Part shown: positions 50,191 through 58,269 of the stretch, piece by piece
How the letters are laid out: every line of letters begins with the position of its first letter
How positions within the stretch are numbered: the stretch's first letter is position 1
DNA from: an uncultured Christensenella sp.
GTDB taxonomy: Bacteria; Bacillota; Clostridia; Christensenellales; Borkfalkiaceae
Assembly (NCBI GenBank): GCA_910583545.1
Contig: CAJTXM010000002.1
Coordinates: forward strand, 1 to 64,000
Direction: 5' to 3'
Length of the DNA: 64,000 nucleotides
Made by a program: the position numbers and the translations under genes
Notes under the pieces: generated by a model
Databases searched by the model: none
The model's input: the letters and a program-made list of their open reading frames with translations, nothing else
What the model was told of the DNA's origin: nothing

Positions 50191-51256
50191 TTAAAATTTT
50201 GTCAACCTCTTTTAAAAATTCTTCCTCTGCTTTATCGGCGCCGACACGCTTTAAAATTTCACCGTTTTTGAATATTACGCAATAGTTCCCGCTTCCAGCT
50301 ATACCCAGGTCGCAATCTTTTGCTTCGCCGGGTCCGTTCACCACACAGCCCATTACAGCCAATTTCAGCGGTTTGGAAATTTTTTCGACGTACGAAGTAA
50401 CCTTTTGAGCAAACTGCATAGAATTCCAACAACATCGTCCGCAAGTCGGACAGGAAACTACGTCAACGAAATTTTTATCGAGTCCAACCGCCCTTAAAAT
50501 TCTTTTTGCGGCATAAATTTCTTTAACGGGATCGTCGGTAATAGAAACGCGCAGAGTATCGCCTATACCGTCCAAAAGCAGAGAACCGAGTGCGACCGAA
50601 GATTTTACTACCGCCGCCTGCTCTGTACCTGCCTCTGTTACGCCGATATGCAAAGGATATCGAGTTTTCTGCGACAGCAATCTGTATGCGTCAACGGTAA
50701 GCCTAACGTCGGAAGCCTTTACCGAAATTACAATATCGCCGACACCGTATTTTTCAAGTATGCTTACACTTTTTAAAGCGCTTTCGACCAAAGATTTTTC
50801 ATTTCTTCCGAATTTTTCATAAAATTCTTTTTCGATACTGCCCGTATTCGAACCAACACGCACGGCAATCTTGTGCGCCTTGATACAGTCCGCGACAGCT
50901 TTTATATTCACTTCACTTCCTATGTTGCCGGGATTTATACGAACTTTATCACATCCGTTTTCAATAGCAGATAAGGCAAGCTTATAAGAAAAATGTATAT
51001 CTGCCACAAGCGGAATGTGTATTTTATCTTTTATATTTTTTATTGCTTTGGCATCGGCTTCGTCGAGTACAGACACTCTTATTATTTCACAGCCTGCATC
51101 TTCAAGCGATAAAATCTGTCTTACAGCGTCGTCGGTTTCCGACGTTTTCACGGTGCACATCGACTGGATTTTTACGCTTTCACCGCCGCCTATATACGAT
51201 TTTCCGATTCTGACTTTTTTTGTAATCATTTCATTAAAATCAGACAGCGTCGCCAC
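50183..51256 (-). CDS. ispG: 4-hydroxy-3-methylbut-2-en-1-yl diphosphate synthase
   Basis: A 357-residue [4Fe-4S] enzyme (GcpE) of the MEP isoprenoid pathway, converting MEcPP to HMBPP. The cluster Cys residues are in VSCPTCGRCCWN and MGCVVNGPGEA. The TIM-barrel N-terminal half (RVSVLDEADAKAIKNIK, VADIHFSYKLAL, VRINPGNIGSE) is conserved. It follows nrdR and precedes the PolC-locus gene, consistent with the dxr-rseP-ispG-polC order of Clostridia. Confidence 0.95.
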   Translation of the reverse strand: MATLSDFNEMITKKVRIGKSYIGGGESVKIQSMCTVKTSETDDAVRQILSLEDAGCEIIRVSVLDEADAKAIKNIKDKIHIPLVADIHFSYKLALSAIENGCDKVRINPGNIGSEVNIKAVADCIKAHKIAVRVGSNTGSIEKEFYEKFGRNEKSLVESALKSVSILEKYGVGDIVISVKASDVRLTVDAYRLLSQKTRYPLHIGVTEAGTEQAAVVKSSVALGSLLLDGIGDTLRVSITDDPVKEIYAAKRILRAVGLDKNFVDVVSCPTCGRCCWNSMQFAQKVTSYVEKISKPLKLAVMGCVVNGPGEAKDCDLGIAGSGNYCVIFKNGEILKRVGADKAEEEFLKEVDKILND

Positions 51257-51269
51257 TGTCTGAGATCCT

Positions 51270-51728
51270 TTATTTTTTATTTTTCATCATATTCTGAAGC
51301 TCTTCCAAAAAGCTTGAAATGTCTTTAAAAGAACGGTATACGCTTGCATATCGGACGTAAGCTACTTCGTCGTGCTTTTTCAGCTCGTTCATTACGAGTT
51401 CGCCTATATATTTCGATGAAACTTCCTGTTCCATAGAATTGTATACCTGTTTTGTAACGGCGCTTACTATTTCATCGATAACAGTCATCGAAACGGGGCG
51501 CTTTTCGCAAGACTTGATAATGCCTGCCTTTATTTTCATAGGTTCGAAAGTCTGTCTTGTACCGTTGGTTTTGATAACAAGAATAGGCGTATCTTCAATT
51601 GTTTCGTATGTCGTAAACCTCTTACCGCAACTGAAACATTCGCGGCGGCGGCGTATCGTCCTGCCCTCGTCGGCGGAACGGCTGTCGATTACCTTACTGT
51701 CTTCGTATCTGCAGTAAATACATCTCAT
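51270..51728 (-). CDS. nrdR: Ribonucleotide reductase regulator NrdR
   Basis: A 152-residue repressor of ribonucleotide reductase genes. The zinc ribbon (MRCIYCRYEDSKVIDSR ... RRRRECFSCGKRFTTYE) and the ATP-cone (FEPMKIKAGIIKSCEKRPVS) are intact. It would bind NrdR boxes on nrd promoters elsewhere in the genome. It is the first gene of the minus-strand locus, divergent from a small membrane protein. Confidence 0.96.
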   Translation of the reverse strand: MRCIYCRYEDSKVIDSRSADEGRTIRRRRECFSCGKRFTTYETIEDTPILVIKTNGTRQTFEPMKIKAGIIKSCEKRPVSMTVIDEIVSAVTKQVYNSMEQEVSSKYIGELVMNELKKHDEVAYVRYASVYRSFKDISSFLEELQNMMKNKK

Positions 51729-51794
51729 TTATTTTCCCTCACAACCGTTTTTTCAATACGGTATTATTAGTTGAATTTTCGGCATACTTTTTAT

Positions 51795-52097
51795 ATGCTA
51801 CTTCTGTACATCATATTTATAGTGTATATTGTTGCGATAAATTTTTATGCCGTCGTTCTTCTGAAAACACAACGGGACGAATCGTGCGGAGACGAAGGCA
51901 AAATGAACAGCGGTGACGGTAAACTTATTCTTACCGCAATATTAGGCGGAGCTATCGGCATATACGTTACAATGTTCATTTTAAGATACAGACTTAAAAA
52001 CCTTTTGCTTATGGTTCTTATGCCCGTAATAGGTGTTCTGAATATTTATCTTATTATTACCGCGTTCCGTTCGGGGTTCACCTTTTTTATCGTTTAA
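51795..52097 (+). CDS. Small membrane protein, DUF1294-like
   Basis: A 100-residue protein with three hydrophobic helices. The stretch ILGGAIGIYVTMFILRYRLKN recalls the 'GGSIGxxxGMxxFRHKTxH' segment of DUF1294 proteins, though the conserved Lys and His are altered. An in-frame TTG at 51771 would add eight residues. No good ribosome binding site is seen. Divergent from nrdR by 66 bp. Function unknown. Confidence 0.5.
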   Translation: MLLLYIIFIVYIVAINFYAVVLLKTQRDESCGDEGKMNSGDGKLILTAILGGAIGIYVTMFILRYRLKNLLLMVLMPVIGVLNIYLIITAFRSGFTFFIV

Positions 52098-52183
52098 ATA
52101 CTATATCTTATAAATCATTTTTATTATACCACAATATGTTGTATTTGAAAACCTTTTGAACAGACTTTTTCAATAAAATATCA

Positions 52184-52220
52184 AAAAAATTCAAGCTCAC
52201 GCATTTTTGCGTGAGCTTGA
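52184..52220 (-). terminator. Terminator of mscL
   Basis: TCAAGCTCACGC / GCGTGAGCTTGA, 12-bp perfect stem with a 6-nt loop, followed on the minus strand by AATTTTTTTG. It abuts the mscL stop. Confidence 0.8.
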
Positions 52221-52223
52221 CAA

Positions 52224-52775
52224 TTATTCTGTTTCGGTGTTTTGCTGATTTGCTTTTAACAAATCTCTGATTTCTCTGAGCAAATCGTCGGTGGTTTCTA
52301 CGGGAACTTCGGGCGCGGACTGTAAAGCCTCTTCTTCTTTTTTCGCTTCTTCTTCTGTTATTTTTCCTTTTTCAAGCTGTTTGCGAATTTTCGCTCTCTG
52401 CTTTTCTGCGATATTCTTACCCTTTTCACGGACCGAATTTATCGCTTTGATTATCAAAAAGAGGATAAACGCCGTAATAAAGAATGAAATTACAGCCATT
52501 ATAAGATCGCCCCAGTTTATATATATTGACTTAGCTAAATCAATTGTAGCATCACCGAACGGAACCTTTACTCCTTCCGAATTTTTGGGAACAAGCATTG
52601 TAATGAGTCCCTGGATATTACCCATCGGTATAGCGTTGATAAGGGGCTTGAAAATGCCGTTGACAAGCGCGTTTACTATCGCCGTAAATGCCGCGCCGAT
52701 AATCATACCTACTGCAAGATCTATAACGTTACCGCGCGTTATGAACTTTTTGAACTCGGCAAAAAACTTCTTCAT
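52224..52775 (-). CDS. mscL: Large-conductance mechanosensitive channel
   Basis: A 183-residue channel that opens on hypo-osmotic shock. The N-terminal EFKKFITRGNVIDLAVGMIIGAAFTAIVNALVNGIFKPLI is the conserved S1 helix and TM1. TM2 is at about 90-115. The C-terminal cytoplasmic helix is longer than usual (family about 130-150 residues), with a Lys/Glu-rich coiled tail. GGAG before the ATG. Monocistronic. Confidence 0.95.
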   Translation of the reverse strand: MKKFFAEFKKFITRGNVIDLAVGMIIGAAFTAIVNALVNGIFKPLINAIPMGNIQGLITMLVPKNSEGVKVPFGDATIDLAKSIYINWGDLIMAVISFFITAFILFLIIKAINSVREKGKNIAEKQRAKIRKQLEKGKITEEEAKKEEEALQSAPEVPVETTDDLLREIRDLLKANQQNTETE

Positions 52776-52823
52776 AGTTTACTCCTTAAAAATTTGTTCA
52801 TTAAAAGTATAATTTTATAAATT

Positions 52824-53486
52824 TTATATGTCAAGCAAATTTGAAATCAAAGTTTTACGCAGCGCATCGAAATCGCCGTCTTCCCTCGGAGGACAGGTTT
52901 CGGGAGTATAGTCAGACGAAATTTTACCTCCGTTAATGACGAGAATTCTATGCGACAAATAAGCGGCCTCGTCTGCACTATGCGTTACAAATATTGCCGT
53001 TCTCTTTTCCTCCCTCCACATTGCAAGAAACAGTTGCGAAATTTCTTTTTTCAATTTCAAATCGAGCGAACTGAACGGTTCATCCATAAGAATAATTTCG
53101 CTTTCACACAAAAAAGCTCTGGCAAGCGAAACTCTCTGCGCCTGCCCGCCCGAAAGATTTACAGGGTAGGCATTTATCTTTTCTTCCAAATGCACTTTTT
53201 TAATTATATCGAAAATTTTATTCTCATCTTTACAAACAAGTTTTAAATTCTGAAAAACCGTAAGGTTTGGCACAAGGTACGGAGATTGAAAAACGTAAGA
53301 ACATTTAAGCTTAGGCATTTCGCCTTTGCAGTCTGTAAGCGAAGCAATGCAGTTCAAAAGCGTTGTTTTTCCGCTGCCGCTTTCACCGAGTATGCACGTA
53401 ATTTTTCCCTCGTCAAGCGACAGATTCAATCCGTCGTACACACACAGTCCGCCGTAAAATTTAGTAAGATTTCTGATTTCTATCAT
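52824..53486 (-). CDS. ABC transporter ATPase (SsuB/TauB/ThiZ type)
   Basis: A 220-residue ATPase. Walker A is GESGSGKTT, signature NLSGGQAQRVSLARA, Walker B IILMDEPFSSLD and switch VTHSADEAAYLS. The short length is typical of SsuB/TauB/ThiZ-like importers. Its start overlaps the permease gene by 4 nt. It belongs to the operon 55504-52824 with a TM1266-type protein, a binding lipoprotein and a permease. Confidence 0.92.
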   Translation of the reverse strand: MIEIRNLTKFYGGLCVYDGLNLSLDEGKITCILGESGSGKTTLLNCIASLTDCKGEMPKLKCSYVFQSPYLVPNLTVFQNLKLVCKDENKIFDIIKKVHLEEKINAYPVNLSGGQAQRVSLARAFLCESEIILMDEPFSSLDLKLKKEISQLFLAMWREEKRTAIFVTHSADEAAYLSHRILVINGGKISSDYTPETCPPREDGDFDALRKTLISNLLDI

Positions 53487-54262
53487 ACCTGCTTTCTGCT
53501 CCATTTGAACGCGCCCTTTCCGATAAACGAAAAAAGCAAATCGACGGCAAAACCCATTAAAACCGCAACTACGGTCAATGCTGTAAGTTTCGGCATATCG
53601 ATATATAGGCGTGCATTCTGCATAAGACCGCCAAGACTTCTGTACGTGCCGGCAAGCACTTCCGCGGAAATCATCACTTTGATTCCCAAAGAGATGTTTG
53701 CTCCCGTCTGAGCAAGTATGCTCGGCGCAATCATCGGCAGATATATTTTCGCCAACTTTTCCTTTTCAGTTATTTTATAAACCTTTGCCATATCGATTAT
53801 TCCGCCGTCAATTCCGCTGACGGCAGTATTAATCTGCGAGTAAATCATAGGAAAAAGAACCAAGACAGTCACCGCGGTCGGCGCAACGACAGGCGTCGTC
53901 CAGCACAGAAGTATTAAAATAACGGCAAGCGTCGGCAATGTGCGGAATACAGAGATGAACGGCTTTATAAAAAGTCCGAAACATTTACTAATAATCCCAA
54001 TTACTGCAAACAAAGCCGCAAGAAAAAACGAAACGATAAAAGCAATAGCGGTTCTTAAAACTGTATTCAGAAAAGATATCCAGAAACTCGAAGAGACGAA
54101 ACACTCCCATAAACTTTTCATAGTTTCGGTAAAAGACGGAATAATATATTCGTTCCTGACCGCATAATAAGCAATTATCCATATTACCCACATTAAAAAA
54201 ATCGCCGACGCCGAAAAAATGATATTAAGCTTTCTTTTTTTTAAAAATTCTTTAATTTTCAA
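53483..54262 (-). CDS. ABC transporter permease (SsuC/ThiX type)
   Basis: A 259-residue membrane protein with six helices and the EAA-like loop TAVSGIDGGIIDMAKVYKITEKEKLAKIYLPMIAPSI, characteristic of BPD_transp_1 permeases of the taurine/sulfonate/nitrate/HMP class. It overlaps the binding protein by 11 nt and the ATPase by 4 nt. Confidence 0.92.
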   Translation of the reverse strand: MKIKEFLKKRKLNIIFSASAIFLMWVIWIIAYYAVRNEYIIPSFTETMKSLWECFVSSSFWISFLNTVLRTAIAFIVSFFLAALFAVIGIISKCFGLFIKPFISVFRTLPTLAVILILLCWTTPVVAPTAVTVLVLFPMIYSQINTAVSGIDGGIIDMAKVYKITEKEKLAKIYLPMIAPSILAQTGANISLGIKVMISAEVLAGTYRSLGGLMQNARLYIDMPKLTALTVVAVLMGFAVDLLFSFIGKGAFKWSRKQV

Positions 54263-55253
54263 TATAGTTTAATCCGTTGTTTTTTAAAATCAATTTAAAT
54301 GTAAGACCGGGGACGGACGGAAGATTTACAACCCCAACTCTCTTACCCTTTAACAGAGACAAATTTTCTGCAGTAAGATAAGTTTTGTTTTCGGAAAGAA
54401 TAAACAAATTTCCATGCGTAAGCGTTCCGATCAGTTTATAATTTTTTGCATCACTCAAAATTTTTACTGCAACGTTGACAGGCAAAACGCAGATATCCGC
54501 CTCAGGCGAAGCACCTGCAACCAACGTCTGGATCACATTGGCGTTTACAATTTCATACTTGACATTTTCTATTTTGTTTTCAGACATCAGTTTTGCAATC
54601 CCCAAGGCAGGCGCACCGTCGGGAGCGTACACGGAAACCTGTTTTGAATACTGTGCGTCACCGTCGTCGCCGTTATTAAAAAACAAATCTTGCGGAATAC
54701 CGAACGATGTCTGACTCACAGAATTGAACTTTTCCATAAAAGTCAGAATTTCGTTTTTGCTGTCTGTTGCCGAAACGAATTCTATTCCGCAGTTTTTAAT
54801 GACGTCTTTACTTAAATTTGATTTTTTTATCGTCGGCTCCAAACCGTCAGTCAGGTTTGAAGAAATTGAATTTACGATAGTTTCTGTCTGAGTATTTTCG
54901 CTTAACAGCCATTCACGGCTCCCGTACAGTTCATTAACAAATTTTTTTAACGTTTCGGTTCCGAGAAGATTATTTTTAGCGACCACAACAGCCTGCGGAT
55001 AACCTTTTTCGCCGCCGTAAAGCTTTTGAAGATCGCCAGAAAAATTAAGATTTTCAATTATTTTTACTTTAGTGCTTGCAACAGGCTCGGGAACGACGTA
55101 ATAATCAATATCTTTCATAAGGCCCACACCGTTGCCTTCAATAGGCACAAGATAAACTTCTTCGCCCGTTCCGCCGTTTCCGCACGCACTAAACCCCATC
55201 AAGCCGGACAGCGAAATTAAAATACAAGCTATAGTTAAAATCAACTTTTTCAT
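54252..55253 (-). CDS. ABC transporter substrate-binding lipoprotein
   Basis: A 333-residue lipoprotein with a signal peptide and lipobox FSAC (Cys24). The body is a type 2 periplasmic-binding fold of the SsuA/ThiY/NrtA group (GRVGVVNLPSVPGL-like strand near residue 310 and the VSVYAPDGAPALGIAKLM segment). Substrate is not deducible; sulfonates, thiamin precursors or nitrate-like anions are possible. Its start overlaps the TM1266-type gene by 4 nt. Confidence 0.87.
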   Translation of the reverse strand: MKKLILTIACILISLSGLMGFSACGNGGTGEEVYLVPIEGNGVGLMKDIDYYVVPEPVASTKVKIIENLNFSGDLQKLYGGEKGYPQAVVVAKNNLLGTETLKKFVNELYGSREWLLSENTQTETIVNSISSNLTDGLEPTIKKSNLSKDVIKNCGIEFVSATDSKNEILTFMEKFNSVSQTSFGIPQDLFFNNGDDGDAQYSKQVSVYAPDGAPALGIAKLMSENKIENVKYEIVNANVIQTLVAGASPEADICVLPVNVAVKILSDAKNYKLIGTLTHGNLFILSENKTYLTAENLSLLKGKRVGVVNLPSVPGLTFKLILKNNGLNYIEN

Positions 55254-55504
55254 TTTTTCTCCTTTGCCATTAAAGTTTTTGCCGTTACGCCAGAAAGCAT
55301 ACCGAGTTTGCCCGTCAGCCTGTTAATTATCTCAGACTGTGAGTCAATAACAATGCTCATTATGAATATTCCCCTTTCTCTGTACGGAATACCCATTCTG
55401 CCGACAATATATTCGCCGAAATCGGAAAGCAAAGCATTTATCTCGGCACTTGACTGTCTGTTTTCCGCAATAATACTGATTATTGCAACACGTTTGTCAC
55501 TCAT
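55250..55504 (-). CDS. TM1266-type iron-only hydrogenase system regulator-like protein
   Basis: An 84-residue ACT/ferredoxin-like-fold protein that matches the Hyd_TM1266 family well: RVAIISIIAENRQSSAEINALLSDFGEYIVGRMGIPYRERGI and NRLTGKLGMLSGVTAKT. The family is named from its neighbourhood to [FeFe]-hydrogenase genes; its biochemical role is unknown. Here it leads an operon with an ABC importer, and no hydrogenase gene is in the window. It has a 90-bp leader upstream with a small hairpin. Confidence 0.85.
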   Translation of the reverse strand: MSDKRVAIISIIAENRQSSAEINALLSDFGEYIVGRMGIPYRERGIFIMSIVIDSQSEIINRLTGKLGMLSGVTAKTLMAKEKK

Positions 55505-55593
55505 AAAAAAATCCCCCTTTAAAAAGAGAGAACGACAAAATACGCGCTCCGATATAAGCGCAGAATATTCAGTCCTTCACTCTCAGACACTCT
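55505..55593 (-). other. Leader of the TM1266-ABC operon
   Basis: On the minus strand it holds a small GCGCT / AGCGC hairpin (5-bp stem) and AAAGGGGGA as ribosome binding site. A CTGAGAG sequence invites comparison with the TPP riboswitch, but the other conserved segments (ACCCTTTGAACCTGA and the GCG..AGGGA pairing partner) are lacking. I see no known riboswitch. Confidence 0.4.
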
Positions 55594-55680
55594 TTGAACT
55601 CAGGTGAAATTATTTTAAAACAAAAACATTTAAAATGCAAGCGTTTACATATATTTGAAGTATCTAAACATACTATGTTT

Positions 55681-55938
55681 ATGAAAAAAACAGTACTGAT
55701 TATCTTTTGTATTTTTACTCTAATATTTGCGTCACTGTGCGGATGCGATACAAATAAAAGCAGCGGTGAACTGAATTCAGACTTATTCTCAACAGTTCGG
55801 ACCGATGAAAAAAATGAAGAAACTCCCGTCAACCCCGACGAAAATGAGAAGCCTGCACCGCGCAGAAGTTGTAAACGGAACAAGAAGAGACCTCCGCGCC
55901 GTGAACCTTCACCCGATGATAAAAAACCGACCGAATAA
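55681..55938 (+). CDS. Small lipoprotein with basic/proline-rich tail
   Basis: An 85-residue lipoprotein: signal peptide MKKTVLIIFCIFTLIFASL, lipobox LCGC (Cys22), then an acidic linker (DEKNEETPVNPDENEKP) and a basic Pro/Arg/Lys-rich C terminus (RRSCKRNKKRPPRREPSPDDKKPTE). No family recognised. The ATG at 55681 fits the signal peptide; an ATG two codons earlier (55675) is also possible. Its terminator overlaps the last codons. Function unknown. Confidence 0.55.
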   Translation: MKKTVLIIFCIFTLIFASLCGCDTNKSSGELNSDLFSTVRTDEKNEETPVNPDENEKPAPRRSCKRNKKRPPRREPSPDDKKPTE

Positions 55939-55951
55939 CGGTCGGTTTTTT
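55921..55951. terminator. Terminator between the small lipoprotein and kinase genes
   Basis: AAAAAACCGACC / GGTCGGTTTTTT, 12-bp stem with a 7-nt loop. T run on both strands, convergent genes. It overlaps the lipoprotein stop region. Confidence 0.75.
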
Positions 55952-55954
55952 ACA

Positions 55955-56524
55955 TTAATTTTTGTATAAGTCAGTAATAATTTCAACGCATTTTTCTATT
56001 CCCAATTTTCCGCTGTCAAGCGCAACGTCGTAATTCCGAGCGTCACCGTACTCTATTTCCGTATAATATTTGTAGTATGCAGAACGGCGTTTATCTTTTT
56101 CTTTAATGCGCTTCTCGATCGCCGTATCGCTCTCACCGTACAATGTGACTATGCGTTCGGCGCGTTTTTCATAACTTGCGTGGATAAAAACTTTTAAAAG
56201 CTCCGCTTTTTCGCGCAATACATAATCGGCGCACCGCCCGACTATAACGCAGGGCCCCTCCTCCGCAAGCCGGCTAATGACTTTACACTGCGAAGTCCAT
56301 ACTATATCTCTGCCGAAAGTAGTTCCGAACATACTGTTCAAAATACTTGTCGAAGCGTTTTCACCGTTTTTGTCAATATATTCTTTCGTAAAACCGCTCT
56401 CTTTCTGGACTTTTTCAATAAGCTCCTGATCGTAACAGGGTATATTCAATTTTTTTGCCGTTTCTCTGCCTATGGTTCTTCCGCCGCTGCCGAATTCTCT
56501 GCTTATCGTAATAATTTTGTTCAT
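55955..56524 (-). CDS. Cytidylate kinase-like protein
   Basis: A 189-residue P-loop kinase of the cytidylate_kin2 family. The P-loop is SREFGSGGRTIG with the unusual GSGGRT, followed by PCYDQELIEKVQKESG and VIVGRCADYVL. Proteins of this type phosphorylate nucleotides or are uncharacterised. The ATG at 56524 is preferred because GAGG precedes it. Monocistronic. Confidence 0.82.
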   Translation of the reverse strand: MNKIITISREFGSGGRTIGRETAKKLNIPCYDQELIEKVQKESGFTKEYIDKNGENASTSILNSMFGTTFGRDIVWTSQCKVISRLAEEGPCVIVGRCADYVLREKAELLKVFIHASYEKRAERIVTLYGESDTAIEKRIKEKDKRRSAYYKYYTEIEYGDARNYDVALDSGKLGIEKCVEIITDLYKN

Positions 56525-56635
56525 TTTTACCTCGCTTTCTGTTTTCTTCAATATTATTATAATTCAAACAAGACGGAAAATCAATAGCAGTTTGAAATTT
56601 TGATATCAGAAATCAAAATTTTTTAAAGCATTCTG

Positions 56636-56664
56636 TTGCATTTTATCCGTCAATAGGATATAAT
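56636..56664 (+). promoter_or_regulatory. Promoter of the PH-domain gene, probably leaderless
   Basis: -35 TTGCAT (56636-56641), 17-nt spacer, -10 TATAAT (56659-56664). The ATG is at 56672, only 8 nt past the -10 element, and no ribosome binding site fits in between. Confidence 0.6.
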
Positions 56665-56671
56665 CTATCCA

Positions 56672-57160
56672 ATGAAAGTTTTTAAATATAAATTCTCAAA
56701 ACTTACTATTTCACTTATCTATACAGGCATTGCACTCTGCTTTATCGGACTTGGTATAAACATTTATTCGATAGCAACCGCAAACATAAGAGAAGACGCA
56801 AATATCGTTTATCCTATCATCCAGTATTCGCTGTTGTTCTTGATTCCGATATTATTGCTTGTGCTTTTAGTAAGTCTGTTGTTATCATCGTACTATTCAA
56901 TTGACAATAAGACACTGAAAACAAGCTTCGGCATAATCAAAAGTAAATATGATATAAATGAAATTGCAACCGTTATGCTTGACCGCGCCACGAATAAACT
57001 TTCGGTTTTTCTGAAAAACAACACATTTTTCGTGATAGTCGTCAAAGAAGAATGGTATGAAGAATTTATAGATACGCTTTGCAAAGCCAACCCGTCGATT
57101 GAGTATTCCATTAAATCGAAAGAAAATGACGAAAACGAAAAAAACGATAAACAGCATTGA
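56672..57160 (+). CDS. Membrane protein with YyaB-type PH domain
   Basis: A 162-residue protein with two transmembrane helices (about 14-34 and 48-72) and a C-terminal domain whose segment YSIDNKTLKTSFGIIKSKYDINEIATVML ... LCKANPSIEY follows the bPH_4/YyaB-like PH fold. Role unknown; such proteins are common in Firmicutes. The charged C-terminal tail (EKNDKQH) is cytoplasmic. Translation probably begins on a leaderless message. Confidence 0.65.
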   Translation: MKVFKYKFSKLTISLIYTGIALCFIGLGINIYSIATANIREDANIVYPIIQYSLLFLIPILLLVLLVSLLLSSYYSIDNKTLKTSFGIIKSKYDINEIATVMLDRATNKLSVFLKNNTFFVIVVKEEWYEEFIDTLCKANPSIEYSIKSKENDENEKNDKQH

Positions 57161-57161
57161 T

Positions 57162-57192
57162 AAAAACCTGCGCATAAAAAGCGCAGGTTTTT
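57162..57192 (+). terminator. Terminator after the PH-domain gene
   Basis: AAAAACCTGCGC / GCGCAGGTTTTT stem with an A-rich loop; T run on the plus strand. Confidence 0.75.
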
Positions 57193-57216
57193 AAATCAGG
57201 GAAACTAAGCGTTGCA

Positions 57217-57545
57217 TTACTTCTTCCAGTTTTTTACGTTTCCGTCAGACTTACCGCATCTTAAAATCACGGTATTGTTTTCGGGTGAAATATAAAGTAT
57301 CTGGTCAGATTTGCCCCAGGCAAAAAAGTCGGTTGAATTATTGTCGTAATACTACACATAATGTAAGGCTTTTCACCCTTGCGAATTATCCTTTCGGGGA
57401 ATATTTTATAATCAGTGATACTTGAATCGTAATGAGTTATAACGTGACTGAAAAAGCGAGGCGGATACATACAATAGATAACGACAGCAAGAATTATATA
57501 AATTGTCAACACGACGCTCAAAACGGATATAACGCTTAAAAGCAT
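57217..57545 (-). pseudogene. Serine hydrolase (class C beta-lactamase-like) relic with internal deletion
   Basis: The first part (57545 to about 57365) encodes a membrane anchor followed by HYDSSITDYKIFPERIIRKGEKPY, close to the start of clostridial 'serine hydrolase' beta-lactamase-fold proteins. After about codon 61 the frame continues differently. In another frame the tail TDFFAWGKSDQILYISPEN ... RCGKSDGNVKNWKK (stop at 57217) matches their C terminus. About 250-300 residues, including the Ser-x-x-Lys and Tyr motifs, are missing. This looks like a gene with an internal deletion. The two halves are both short, so the family call is moderately secure only. Confidence 0.6.
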
Positions 57546-57561
57546 TATTTACTCTTTCTTT

Positions 57562-58269
57562 TCATTGACGCTTCCTTACTACCGTTCTGTGTTCCTCGCC
57601 CGCAAGCAACCTTACTATGTTTTTACGGTGTGCAAACCAAGTCAAAACGTTTATAACCAATAAAATTGCAAATGTTCCGATTATCCAACCGTCTTTAAGA
57701 TTCGAAGCATAACGTTCAACAAATAATCCTGCCTGAAAAACAGATAAAACCGTAACACCGATAAGCGATCCCATAGAGCCCCACGTCGTGATTATTATAT
57801 AAAACAGTACACAGATAAGGAATGCAACCGCAATAAAAATAAACCACCACTCCTCGCAGGGAAGCGCAAATAGAAACGCGCCCATAGTCGAAGCAATGCC
57901 TTTACCGCCTTTAAACTTTAAAGTTACAGGGAAAATATGTCCTATAATAACGAATAAACCGAAAAAATAACGGGCAAAATCGGATACAACTACCGACGAG
58001 TTTTCAAAAACGTAATCTTTAAACAGAAAATACGCCGCAAGTACGGGCAGTCCGCCTTTGAACACGTCACAGAAAAAATTTACAGCTCCGAATTTCAAAC
58101 CGAGCGATCTGGTCATATTCATTGTACCGGGATTACCGCTGCCGACCTGTCTTATATTCAGTTTTTTAAATCCGGCAATCAGTACGGCAAAATTGAAACA
58201 GCCTATTAAGTAGCACACAACTGCGCCGACGGCAAAATACCATAGATCGCTTAACTCAAAAATTTTCAT
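57562..58269 (-). CDS. plsY: Acyl-phosphate glycerol-3-phosphate acyltransferase
   Basis: A 235-residue, somewhat long PlsY that acylates glycerol-3-phosphate from acyl-phosphate in phospholipid synthesis. Conserved loops: GSGNPGTMNMTRSLGLK and KFKGGKGIASTMGAFLF, within five or so helices. The C-terminal extension (AHRKNIVRLLAGEEHRT) ends in basic residues. It overlaps der by 4 nt; a der-plsY pair is common in Firmicutes. Confidence 0.94.
   Translation of the reverse strand: MKIFELSDLWYFAVGAVVCYLIGCFNFAVLIAGFKKLNIRQVGSGNPGTMNMTRSLGLKFGAVNFFCDVFKGGLPVLAAYFLFKDYVFENSSVVVSDFARYFFGLFVIIGHIFPVTLKFKGGKGIASTMGAFLFALPCEEWWFIFIAVAFLICVLFYIIITTWGSMGSLIGVTVLSVFQAGLFVERYASNLKDGWIIGTFAILLVINVLTWFAHRKNIVRLLAGEEHRTVVRKRQ

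Noticed and set aside
55505..55593. TPP-like riboswitch in the TM1266-ABC leader
   Set aside because: CTGAGAG is present, but the other conserved TPP segments are absent.
55649..55676. Sigma-E-like CATACTAT with ATATTT before the small lipoprotein gene
   Set aside because: The match and spacing look good, but the start site would fall after the best start codon, so the promoter does not fit the gene.
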